In this document: positions 25,614 to 33,822 of the stretch, piece by piece | How positions within the stretch are numbered: position 1 is the stretch's first letter | Layout: the number at the start of each line of letters is the position of its first letter | DNA from: Hydrogenedens sp964549105 | Lineage (GTDB): Bacteria; Hydrogenedentota; Hydrogenedentia; Hydrogenedentales; Hydrogenedentaceae | Assembly: GCA_964549105.1 (NCBI GenBank) | Contig: CAZJTZ010000010.1 | Coordinates: 1-64,000, forward strand | DNA: 64,000 nucleotides | Direction: 5' to 3' | Position numbers and translations under genes: made by a program | Notes under the pieces: generated by a model | The model's database searches: none | What the model was told of the DNA's origin: nothing | What the model saw: the letters and a program-made list of their open reading frames with translations, nothing else

Positions 25614-28532
25614 TTATTGTTTGGTGTCTTGCTCGATTATTTGAAGGAATTGGGGATTAACGGGGTAATTGGCTTTTTGACATTCATGGACAAGTTCTCT
25701 TGCTTTTTCTATGTTTCCTAAACGATGGTAAACAATAGCCAGTTGCTCTTTAATAAAATAGTTTTGGGGTTGAATTTGTTCCAACTGGAGTAATTCTTTC
25801 AATGACTCATTCCATTTTCCCTGTGAAAAATAGAGAGAAGCCAGGTTGGATAGGACGGCTACATTAAGAGAAGAGTCTTTTTCCTGAACTTCTTTTAATA
25901 ACTTCTCTGCTGCTTCAAACTGATTTTGCTGAATAAGCAAACTGGAAAGATTTACTTTGATATTTAACAAATTTGGGTCCATTTTAAGGGCTTTTTCCCA
26001 GACAGCAATAGCAGACATCGTATCACCCAAATGTGCATAAGCCGTTCCTAAAACAACATACCCTTTAACTTCCTGTGGCACTTGTTGAATTAATTTCTTT
26101 GCCCAGGGCACTGCTTCTGCAAAACGATTTGCTTCAATAAGAGTTTCGGCTAATACTAAGTATGCTTCATTAAAATTAGGACGTTCATTAACTATCTTTA
26201 TTATTTCTTCAATTCCCTTATCCATCTGTCCTGATTCAGTCTCTTTTATAGCATAGCCTAAACGGCGGAAATAGGGCGTTTCTTCTGTTAAGGAGACCAT
26301 AGGTGCTAAAAGATTTTCCACGGGTGCATATTGGTCTGTGAGGACTTTGGGCTTATTTTTTGCGATTAACTCTTCCATCTTCTCGTCAGGTAGGTAATAA
26401 GCATGCACTCCATATTGTTCGATAACCCAGTTTTTTATATCTTCTGGTGGTAGCACTTGTTTTGAACTGACAATAATAATAGTATCCCTTGCTGTTGGGT
26501 CGTTTGTCGTATAAAAAACATATAGATAGGGAAATACTTCTTTGCATGTTTTATATATAGTGGTAAGGAAATGTGCATAAGTGAGGCAGTCAATTGTATT
26601 GCACATATAAATACCATTTGGAGATAAAATCTTACTTATCTTTTCTACAAACTCCTTTGTTGTCAAATGAAAAGGAACGGTGTAATCGCTGAATGAATCA
26701 TTAATGACACAGTCATAGAGTTTTTTATCCTCTGTATTTGTCATATCCCTGGCTATATCTTCGACACGATTTCTTCCGTCTTGATGATAGATGGCTAAAT
26801 GTGTATCTTCGGGTAAGCCCAGTGCGACATGAGCCGCCTTTGTTACTTCAGGGTCAATCTCTGCCACTTCAATTCGACACTCTGGATATTTATGTTCCAA
26901 AAAGTTACAAAAAGTATAACCTCCACCACCAATTACCAATATCCGTTCAGGCGGTTTTTCCTTAAAACTATAAGTTAAAACTGAATTGAAGAAATATTCA
27001 TATACGCCTAACAATTTAAGCGGTTGACTCATATCTTTACGATTATGAATCATTTTGTCCAAAATTAAATCCCTTAAATAGGGTCGTTCTGGGTCAGGGG
27101 TCTGAACCTTTATATAGTTATAATGGCTCTCTTTTTCATAGATGACATTTTTAGGATGATACGGTTTCAAGGCTAATTGGAGTGCGAGTGAGTCCCATGG
27201 ATATTCAGGTGCAATTGTGCTTAAAAAGAGGACAACAACCAGCATGGTATAAGCGATGGAAAGAAGCGACCTTCTCGAGAACCATAAAAAGAACAGTGTA
27301 GTCAGCAACATAACAATTGCCAGGGTAAGATTTGAGCCCAGGTACGCAATGGCATAATAGCCTGTGATTAGAACTCCCAGAATCCCACCAATAGCGTTCA
27401 TAGCGTAAGTCATGCCTATTTTTTTACCCTGCACTTCTCCATGTTCGTCAGGCAGAATCAATTCCACAAGGAGTGGAGATAAAGCACCAAAAGCAACACA
27501 TGCAGGTCCAAATACGATGATAGAGTGAGTCAATATTTGCATGGGCCAGGACAGATTCCACAGTATAGGAGTCATGGGAAGAAGGGTGTTTATCAAGGGT
27601 ATGAACAAGGTGCAAATACTTGAAAGGAACAAAAAGCATACGGAGACTTTTCGCGGATTAAAATATTGTCCTAAATAGCCACCTATATATCCGCCTATGG
27701 AAAGTGCCCCTAACTCTACACCAATTATTCCTGTCCATGTATATAAAGAGTTCCCAAAACTCCGTGCGAGCAATCTACTTGCTACGGTTTCTATTACCAT
27801 TACACTTGCACCCGCCCAGAAAGAAATGATAAGCAATTTATAAAAAGGTGGAAAATTCGCTATATCAATTATTCTACTTTTTCCTTTATGTTCGGGCAGA
27901 TATGTTTTCTCTTTATATATTGCATTTGAGGTTATAAAATATCCACCTGCAAAATATGCTAAAGAGATAAGAAGCAGTAAAGATGACGAGATAGCAAGGA
28001 GTGTTATGTAGGAAAAATGAGCAAGGAGCACATAACCCGTTAGAAATGTCCCGATAAGACTACCTAACAATGAGAAGCCGAAAAAAATACCTACACTTGT
28101 TCCATATTTCGGACTGACCAGAATCAAGAGATGAGTCAATACTGGAGATACTGTGCCTAAAATAATAAATGGAGGTAGGAAAAGAAACAAGATATGAATA
28201 AGTATACGCCATTCCCATACCAATCCTTGTAGTAGTTCCCAATTGCCTAATAATTGATTAATAAAGGGAATAATAAAAATGCTTATAGCGGCGATGAAAA
28301 ATTGAATAGGGATGCTTTTTGTATTGGTATATTTATCTGCGAGAATCCCGCCAATATGGTTTCCTATGGCGATTCCAGCAAGGGTCGTAGCAATTATACT
28401 TGTCCATGTGTATAGACTCTGCCCTAAATATTGAGCAATAACCCTACCTCCAACAAGTTGCAAAAACATAATTGCCATGCTGGATGTAAATACAGTTAGA
28501 TAAACTACCCAGGACAAAATTTTAGATTTCAT
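25614..28532 (-). CDS. Fusion: transporter-like membrane domain, spermidine-synthase domain, TPR repeats
   Basis: The protein has 972 residues. The first 440 or so form two homologous blocks of membrane helices (compare GGRVIAQYLGQSLYTWTSII with ASRLLARSFGNSLYTWTGII), a major-facilitator-like module seen in membrane-bound spermidine-synthase-like proteins. A Rossmann domain follows (RILVIGGGGYTFCNFLE, AEIDPEV, HQDGRNRVED, YDCVINDSFSDYTVPFHLTT, the aminopropyltransferase gate region). The C-terminus after about residue 760 is a run of tetratricopeptide repeats (AYLVLAETLIEANRFAEAVP, GYVVLGTAYAHLGDTMSAIA). Aminopropyl transfer is possible, but many membrane forms lack known polyamine substrates. 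The gene converges with the radical SAM gene and lies downstream of the permease gene with 53 bp between. Confidence 0.85.
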   Translation of the reverse strand: MKSKILSWVVYLTVFTSSMAIMFLQLVGGRVIAQYLGQSLYTWTSIIATTLAGIAIGNHIGGILADKYTNTKSIPIQFFIAAISIFIIPFINQLLGNWELLQGLVWEWRILIHILFLFLPPFIILGTVSPVLTHLLILVSPKYGTSVGIFFGFSLLGSLIGTFLTGYVLLAHFSYITLLAISSSLLLLISLAYFAGGYFITSNAIYKEKTYLPEHKGKSRIIDIANFPPFYKLLIISFWAGASVMVIETVASRLLARSFGNSLYTWTGIIGVELGALSIGGYIGGYLGQYFNPRKVSVCFLFLSSICTLFIPLINTLLPMTPILWNLSWPMQILTHSIIVFGPACVAFGALSPLLVELILPDEHGEVQGKKIGMTYAMNAIGGILGVLITGYYAIAYLGSNLTLAIVMLLTTLFFLWFSRRSLLSIAYTMLVVVLFLSTIAPEYPWDSLALQLALKPYHPKNVIYEKESHYNYIKVQTPDPERPYLRDLILDKMIHNRKDMSQPLKLLGVYEYFFNSVLTYSFKEKPPERILVIGGGGYTFCNFLEHKYPECRIEVAEIDPEVTKAAHVALGLPEDTHLAIYHQDGRNRVEDIARDMTNTEDKKLYDCVINDSFSDYTVPFHLTTKEFVEKISKILSPNGIYMCNTIDCLTYAHFLTTIYKTCKEVFPYLYVFYTTNDPTARDTIIIVSSKQVLPPEDIKNWVIEQYGVHAYYLPDEKMEELIAKNKPKVLTDQYAPVENLLAPMVSLTEETPYFRRLGYAIKETESGQMDKGIEEIIKIVNERPNFNEAYLVLAETLIEANRFAEAVPWAKKLIQQVPQEVKGYVVLGTAYAHLGDTMSAIAVWEKALKMDPNLLNIKVNLSSLLIQQNQFEAAEKLLKEVQEKDSSLNVAVLSNLASLYFSQGKWNESLKELLQLEQIQPQNYFIKEQLAIVYHRLGNIEKARELVHECQKANYPVNPQFLQIIEQDTKQ

Positions 28533-28585
28533 AGAAACACAAAATAATTGAGTTGCAATTTTTCAAAAAAACTTCTTATCCGATA

Positions 28586-30301
28586 TTAAGCATTTTCTTC
28601 TTTTTCCCGGTCCCAACGAATAACAAATATCGTTCCTGTAATAAAATAGACCACCGTAGGATAAATAAGAACACGATATAAGTAATTCAAATTTTCTGTA
28701 AATCCATTGGTTCCTTTTACAAATACCCAGATTGAAAGTACCAGACAGACTACCAATGATAAGCCCGCGAGAATTCCAGAAATAACAAGCACGGAGTCAT
28801 TTAAAGGATTTTTTGCTACCTTTTCTGCTTCTTTATTAGTCGTAGTTTTTTGTATCTTTTTTGATTCTGCCGTAAGAATGGTTTCCGTAGCATCAGCGGG
28901 AACATCACGCGCACCCATAAACATAGAAAGGACAATATATAGGACGGATGTCATAATCCAAACAGGTATAAACAAGAAAAATAGATGTAGAATACCTGCT
29001 CTCTCCAGAACAATCGCAACGGCAATGGATATAACCCAACTTAAAAGTGCAGGCCAGTTCATATCCATCTTTTTCTTTTCTATCCAATATCGTGTCAGCC
29101 CTATTTTGGGGAAAATCCAGTATTCTGTAAACGCCACAGCACCTAAAGGCATAAGTAATAAACCATAAATTCCGACAAAGTTAAGTAATTTTGTAAACAC
29201 AAAAGGTGAACAAGCAATAATAGTAGTAACCGTTCCTGCTATTAATGTTACAAGCCAACGAGGCCAACCGGGTGTCACGGCTTGCAATGCCAATCCTGCA
29301 CGATACAGAGTTGGATTAGAAGTAGTCCATCCCGCTAGCATCACGGCTAAAATACCAGATATACCTAATGCCATAGTAGCAACGGCACCAGAATCTAATT
29401 CAGCAATATTTTTCTTTAGCATTAAAGCAGCCATCGCTCCCATAACACCTGCACATATCCACGCTAAATAATGGCCTAAAAACATACCAAAAGCGGAATA
29501 TAACCCATAAGCCGAGGAACGGGCATAACGGAATATTGCCATATCTGACATTCCACCGTGCATCGCAAGGTTACATATCCAGGCAAACGCTGCCACATGC
29601 CAGAAGGAAATGGGCTTTTCTCCTGATGGAGAAACACCCGTCCAGATATATTTTGTCGCAACCTGCCAGAAATCGTTCCAACTATGAATATCAACTCCTG
29701 CTGCAGGAATCAAGGCAATGGCTCCTGCAATAAACATAAGAAACATCCACGGAGAACATACAACTGAGAACTGGGATAAGCGTTTAAACCCTAAAATAGC
29801 CAGAGCAACAACCACAGCCCCTACAACCAGCACAACTAAAACAAATCGAAAATCAGTAGGTATCCATTGTGTTTGAGGAGGTATTCCCAACGGCACTCGC
29901 ACCGCCGACGCAGAAACGGTTATCATGCACCCTGCTAATATACAGAATAAAAACGCATTACACACATTGTATATAGTTGTGACTATAGGTCCTGCTACTT
30001 TACGGAGGAACCAGTAAAGCGTTAATCGTGTTCGAACAGCAATGGGTGCACATATAAATGTCCATGTCAATACTGCCATAAGATTACCCAACAATAAGCC
30101 TACAAATATATCAAACGCATTGACACCCCAACTCACAAATGTAGCACCTATTACAAATTCTGTCCCTGCCACATGTTCGCCCGCAAACAAACCTGCAAAA
30201 TATCTACCTGGTTGAAGTTTATCTTCAGTTACAGGTTCGCGTTCAAATTCATATAACGAATCTAGTGCTTCCACTGCCTTAATTGTTTTTGCTTCACTCA
30301 A
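28586..30301 (-). CDS. NCS1-like (cytosine/purine/allantoin) permease
   Basis: The protein has 571 residues and about 12 to 14 hydrophobic segments; both termini are hydrophilic. The early motif LFAGEHVAGTEFVIGATFVS and the later CNLAMHGGMSDMAIFRYARS and AGWTTSNPTLYRAGLALQ fit the nucleobase-cation-symport-1 family, which carries nucleobases, allantoin, hydantoins or vitamins by H+ or Na+ symport. A hydrophilic loop around residues 465-490 separates the last two helices, which is longer than in CodB. The substrate is not readable. The gene reads toward the spermidine-synthase fusion and could share a transcript with it. There is a 248-bp gap to the porin gene, including that gene's terminator. 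Confidence 0.75.
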   Translation of the reverse strand: MSEAKTIKAVEALDSLYEFEREPVTEDKLQPGRYFAGLFAGEHVAGTEFVIGATFVSWGVNAFDIFVGLLLGNLMAVLTWTFICAPIAVRTRLTLYWFLRKVAGPIVTTIYNVCNAFLFCILAGCMITVSASAVRVPLGIPPQTQWIPTDFRFVLVVLVVGAVVVALAILGFKRLSQFSVVCSPWMFLMFIAGAIALIPAAGVDIHSWNDFWQVATKYIWTGVSPSGEKPISFWHVAAFAWICNLAMHGGMSDMAIFRYARSSAYGLYSAFGMFLGHYLAWICAGVMGAMAALMLKKNIAELDSGAVATMALGISGILAVMLAGWTTSNPTLYRAGLALQAVTPGWPRWLVTLIAGTVTTIIACSPFVFTKLLNFVGIYGLLLMPLGAVAFTEYWIFPKIGLTRYWIEKKKMDMNWPALLSWVISIAVAIVLERAGILHLFFLFIPVWIMTSVLYIVLSMFMGARDVPADATETILTAESKKIQKTTTNKEAEKVAKNPLNDSVLVISGILAGLSLVVCLVLSIWVFVKGTNGFTENLNYLYRVLIYPTVVYFITGTIFVIRWDREKEENA

Positions 30302-30482
30302 AGTAGGACCCTTTCCTGATAAAATTGTTTTTCGATTAACTTAAAGATTAAGTATAGGAAAAAACATACTTTACAATATAAAAAATACAACCTCATTTTC
30401 AAATGACAAATTAATTAGAAGAATAGCGTCTATTTTGACTTAATAAAACAAAAATATAAAAAACTACATATATAAAAAAAGA

Positions 30483-30511
30483 ACCCCGCAAGGGGTTTAG
30501 CCTTGCGGGGT
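30483..30511 (-). terminator. Rho-independent terminator of the porin gene
   Basis: An 11-bp G+C-rich stem (ACCCCGCAAGG and complement) with a 7-base loop is followed on the minus strand by TTCTTTTTTTATA. It lies 39 bp beyond the porin stop and isolates it from the permease gene downstream. Confidence 0.92.
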
Positions 30512-30549
30512 AATAAGGGAATTAACCCTTAAATTTCAATACTTAACAA

Positions 30550-31803
30550 TTAGAAGCTGATTTCAGTTTCAGCAAATACATAGTTGAAATCCTGGTCATC
30601 AAGTAGGTCATCACCAAAGAAGTGGGAATAACCAGCACGGAAGACCAAGTCTTCACTGTAGTTGTAAGCACCTGTTAACTGAAGTTCCCAACCTAACTTG
30701 TCATACTCTTCACTGCATAACCACCAGCCAGTTCGAACTTCTTCGTCTAATTCATAATATAAGCCTTCAAGAGCAAGTTTCACGGCTTCAGTCGGTTGTA
30801 CACCAACTCCAAGACGATAAATGAAGGCATTGGTTAACATGGTGTTATCAATGAAATCACTGTATTCCCAATTGGAGAACAAGCGATTTAATGCGAAATC
30901 ATATTCATCTTTCTCAAACCAATTTTTTTCGAAATCCTGACCTCCGAGATATGCAAATCCTGCATAAACTCTGGGCTGCCAGGAAACATCGAAGGTATAA
31001 CCAAGTTCAAGGTTTACACCCCAGTTATTGTAGTCATAGTCGGTACCAAAGAACCACCAACCTGTGTCTTCAGCATTACCAAGTTGATATATTGCTTCGG
31101 CTTCAAAGTCGAAAGCACCCACTTTGCCAGCGCCACGAAGACCAAGGGTATGAAGGTCAGATTCAAGGGCTGTAGCATCATCACGGAGATACATCCAGTA
31201 AGCATCAATGACGATGTCTTCAAGACCAGTATAACTACCATAAATAGAGTAGAAGTCAACATCATTTTCACCGAAATCAGACATAGATTCTACTAATTTG
31301 GCTGCAATGGCATCAACACTGACTACATCTGTCACATAACTCATGCGAATAGCATCCCAGGAAAGTCCTGTGTAGTAATAGCGCTTGTCATTAGTTCCAA
31401 CAAGCCAGCCACTACCTAATGTGATTTCCTGACGACCTACTCTTAAGCGAAGGGGAGTTCCCCACATTTCACGGGCTTCGATGTATGCTTGATAAACTTC
31501 TACATCATCAACGCTCGCTGCACGAGTGTCTACGCCTGTGAGATAATTTTGGGAACGGAAATCTTCGCCCCAAATATCATAACTGTCTAATTCGATGAAC
31601 GCAGTCACTTCATCAGTGAAGTCCGCTTTCACATTCAAGCGTGTTCTCTGCTCAACAAAACTCTGTTCACCAAAATCATCATAATCTAACCAATTTGCAC
31701 GAATACGAATTTTTCCACCGACTTCTACATTTTGAAGTTCGGCATACGACATTGTGCCTAATAGCACTACTGCTACTGCCATAATAAATATGCTTTTACG
31801 CAT
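30550..31803 (-). CDS. Outer-membrane porin-like beta-barrel (alginate-export type)
   Basis: The protein has 417 residues. The signal peptide is RKSIFIMAVAVVLLGTMSYA, cleaved before ELQN. The mature protein has alternating aromatic/polar strands, many Trp/Tyr/Asp residues and a terminal Phe (FAETEISF), the outer-membrane barrel signature. The sequence GGKIRIRANWLDYDD, RTRLNVKADFTDEVTAFIEL and LRLRVGRQEITLGSGWLVG match the alginate-export/AlgE-like porin group. It probably forms a diffusion channel for oligosaccharides or small solutes. GAGGAG precedes the ATG by 8 bases. It has a strong terminator and a long 5' leader with a small ORF, which suggests high and possibly leader-controlled expression. 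Confidence 0.88.
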   Translation of the reverse strand: MRKSIFIMAVAVVLLGTMSYAELQNVEVGGKIRIRANWLDYDDFGEQSFVEQRTRLNVKADFTDEVTAFIELDSYDIWGEDFRSQNYLTGVDTRAASVDDVEVYQAYIEAREMWGTPLRLRVGRQEITLGSGWLVGTNDKRYYYTGLSWDAIRMSYVTDVVSVDAIAAKLVESMSDFGENDVDFYSIYGSYTGLEDIVIDAYWMYLRDDATALESDLHTLGLRGAGKVGAFDFEAEAIYQLGNAEDTGWWFFGTDYDYNNWGVNLELGYTFDVSWQPRVYAGFAYLGGQDFEKNWFEKDEYDFALNRLFSNWEYSDFIDNTMLTNAFIYRLGVGVQPTEAVKLALEGLYYELDEEVRTGWWLCSEEYDKLGWELQLTGAYNYSEDLVFRAGYSHFFGDDLLDDQDFNYVFAETEISF

Positions 31804-32356
31804 AGTCTTTACTCCTCTACTGTTTTAATTTAATACTTAAGTTAATTACTGCTTCTCAGTGCCTGCCCTCACAGACACCATCATCTTCTCTTATATTTAT
31901 CGACCACATCGTCCCTGCCCAATTCCAACGAGTTAACCTCTTTAATTTTCATTCCTCCTTTCTGCTCGCAGATTTCGGAATTGGTGGCGATGAACTTTCA
32001 TATTTAATTTTAATTGAGTCTACCAAAAAAACAAACCCTTTGTCAAGTAAAAAACTTATTTTTTTAAATAATATTTTTTTCTTTTTTTATTTCATAATTT
32101 TCTTAAAAATTAAAATACCCCCTATATATTGTAGTAATTAAAAAAAACATATCATTATATAGCAGAACAGCAAAAACACTTTTCTATTCTTCTTTGCTTT
32201 TTAATCCTCTTAGTCCCTACTTATTTTGTTTTCTCTTAGTTAAACTTTAACAAATAAAAAATAAGCACAGAACGAATATTTAACAAAATATTTTTCCATG
32301 ACTCACTCTATAAAATTTTCTTGAATTTCAAAACATAAAAATAGAGGAGTATCCCT
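31804..32356. other. 553-bp divergent intergenic region with porin leader
   Basis: This separates the porin (minus) from the sigma-like regulator gene (plus). The first 150 bp by the porin hold a leader with a small ORF (31881-31952). The rest, 32000-32300, is extremely A+T-rich with poly-A/T tracts, as expected for an upstream promoter region. I could not single out promoter hexamers with confidence. Confidence 0.6.
31881..31952 (-). CDS. Candidate 23-aa leader peptide upstream of porin
   Basis: An ATG at 31952 is preceded by a near-perfect Shine-Dalgarno (AAAGGAGGA). It opens a 23-codon frame encoding MKIKEVNSLELGRDDVVDKY followed by KRR and a TGA. The peptide is hydrophilic, with no membrane segment. 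It ends 77 bp before the porin ATG and would be on the same transcript. It could be a regulatory leader peptide or a small protein; the strength of the ribosome site is the main evidence. No family is recognised. Confidence 0.45.
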   Translation of the reverse strand: MKIKEVNSLELGRDDVVDKYKRR

Positions 32357-32827
32357 ATGAAAAAAGACCTGTCAAAAAGAAGCATTCAAAAAACATCAAC
32401 CATTAACTCATCCACAATCAGAAGAGACTCTTTCAGAAATACCATATTGGTATCACAACATTTTTTAGAACAAATACCAGAAACCCAGTCCCTATGGCAT
32501 GAAACACCAGAAGAAATTGAGGAAAAACTTCAATGGGGAAAAGAAAAAGCACACCTTTTACAATGGGTTCAAAAACAGATTCAACGAAAACTAACAGCCA
32601 GAGAAAAGAACTATATTGAACTTTATTATTTTCAAGGATTAACACTTGAAGTAATAGCAAAAAAACATCATAGCAATCCTTCAAACATTTCACGCACTAT
32701 TCGAAGGGGAATAAAGAAACTTGTTCAGTTGACGAAGAATGAAGAAATTCATTTCCAGCGTGTTCATATACGACGAGCCAAAAAAGCCAAGATTAAGTCC
32801 TCACCTAAAACAGACAAACCTTCCTAA
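32357..32827 (+). CDS. Sigma-70 region-4-like DNA-binding protein
   Basis: The protein has 156 residues. The central part, KLTAREKNYIELYYFQGLTL followed by EVIAKKHHSNPSNISRTIRR, has the sigma-factor region 4 helix-turn-helix pattern at about residues 78-120. There is no recognisable region 2 for -10 recognition, so it is not a full sigma factor. The N-terminus is Ser/Thr/Lys-rich and the C-terminus strongly basic (RRAKKAKIKSSPKT). It may be a transcription factor or phage-type regulator related to ArpU/Xtm-like proteins. AGGAG lies 7 bases before the ATG. It is divergent from the porin gene and could regulate it, which is inference from position. Confidence 0.65.
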   Translation: MKKDLSKRSIQKTSTINSSTIRRDSFRNTILVSQHFLEQIPETQSLWHETPEEIEEKLQWGKEKAHLLQWVQKQIQRKLTAREKNYIELYYFQGLTLEVIAKKHHSNPSNISRTIRRGIKKLVQLTKNEEIHFQRVHIRRAKKAKIKSSPKTDKPS

Positions 32828-32926
32828 CCTTACAATAATTTACTTGTTGTTGCTTTGCTAACATAAAATATATATGCTCATATCAAAAATTAAACATGTC
32901 CAAAAATATTATTCGGAGGAAAAAGA

Positions 32927-33439
32927 ATGCCAAAGTCCAACATCGTTCTTATCGGTATGCCGTGGTCAGGGAAAAGCACAGTTGGCGTACTTTTAGCCAA
33001 AACGCTCCTATGGAACTTTATTGACACAGACTTACTTATTCAAAGCAATATGGGCAAATCTCTTCAACAGATTATTGACGAAAATGGTGTCAACTCATTT
33101 CTCAAAATTGAAGAAGAACATATCCTCAACATCAATCCAGAAAAAAGTGTTATCGCAACAGGCGGTAGCGCAGTTTACAATCATAAAGCAATGGAACACT
33201 TGAAAAATATTGGCACAATTGTCTATCTCAAATATCCTTTTGAGGAAATCTATCGAAGGGCAAAGCGAGTTGAAGAACGAGGATTAGTCCGAACCAGGGG
33301 GCAAACCCTTTTTGATTTGTATCAAGAACGAATCCCTTTATACGAACATTGGGCAAAAATTAAAATTGAATGCAACATGCAAACTCATGAACAAGTAGTT
33401 GAAAAAATTCTTCATGCTATCAAAAAAGAAAATCCATAG
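32927..33439 (+). CDS. aroK: Shikimate kinase-like P-loop kinase
   Basis: The protein has 170 residues, normal for shikimate kinase, which phosphorylates shikimate on the way to chorismate. Walker A is GMPWSGKST (10-18), the substrate Asp lies in FIDTD (31-35), and the LID region is RGLVRTRGQTLFDLYQERIP. Two expected features differ. The shikimate-binding FRxxE motif reads FLKIEEE (58-64), without the Arg, and the GGG loop reads ATGGSAV (79-81 GGS). Similar GGS variants are annotated as shikimate kinase in Firmicutes and others. A different small alcohol substrate remains possible. GGAGG precedes the ATG. No other aro gene is near. Confidence 0.65.
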   Translation: MPKSNIVLIGMPWSGKSTVGVLLAKTLLWNFIDTDLLIQSNMGKSLQQIIDENGVNSFLKIEEEHILNINPEKSVIATGGSAVYNHKAMEHLKNIGTIVYLKYPFEEIYRRAKRVEERGLVRTRGQTLFDLYQERIPLYEHWAKIKIECNMQTHEQVVEKILHAIKKENP

Positions 33440-33552
33440 GGAAAACTTTCAATTTTTCTTTGCTTGCTTTTTGTCCATTTGATATACTTACGATTAAAGG
33501 AAACATACAAAAAAAACAAATGTAAAATAAATAAAAGGATAAGGATACATCT

Positions 33553-33642
33553 ATGACTGAAATTTTAACAGTGATAGGTATTTTTCTTGTGGATGTGATT
33601 CTGCTACTTCTTGGCGTCTTTGGTTTTAATGAACTTTTTTAG
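33553..33642 (+). CDS. Candidate 29-aa membrane peptide
   Basis: An ATG with AAGGA seven bases upstream opens a 29-codon frame ending in TAG. The product, MTEILTVIGIFLVDVILLLL then GVFGFNELF, is one hydrophobic helix with acidic residues at the start and a single Asp within the helix. It has the look of a small single-pass membrane protein. The following micro-ORF begins 34 bp later and ends in a similar GVF-F motif, so the two may be paralogous or act together. Confidence 0.5.
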   Translation: MTEILTVIGIFLVDVILLLLGVFGFNELF

Positions 33643-33676
33643 ATTGGCTTAATCCAAACAAAAGGAGTATAAAACA

Positions 33677-33778
33677 GTGGAAGTTTTAGATGACCTTGCT
33701 TATATTGGTTTATGGATAATGGGGTTTTTATTAAAAGCGATTGCAGCATTATTTGGGGTTTTTCTTTTTACCTTATAA
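33677..33778 (+). CDS. Candidate 33-aa membrane peptide
   Basis: A GTG preceded by AAAGGAG (nine bases upstream) opens a 33-codon frame ending in TAA. The product starts MEVLDDLAYIGLWIMGFLLK and ends AIAALFGVFLFTL. It is an acidic N-terminus followed by a hydrophobic helix with a Lys near the middle. The SDR gene starts 44 bp later, so the peptide may be co-transcribed with it. No known family is recognised. Confidence 0.5.
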   Translation: MEVLDDLAYIGLWIMGFLLKAIAALFGVFLFTL

Positions 33779-33822
33779 AATAGAGACAAAAGTTAAACAA
33801 CAACTCAAAGGAAAAATACTCC

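Larger units (their letters stand above)
33440..33822. other. Spacer carrying two micro-ORFs
   Basis: The 383 bp between the shikimate kinase-like gene and the SDR gene is not empty: two short frames with good ribosome sites occupy 33553-33778 and are listed separately. The first 110 bp are A+T-rich and may hold a promoter; none is clear. Confidence 0.6.
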
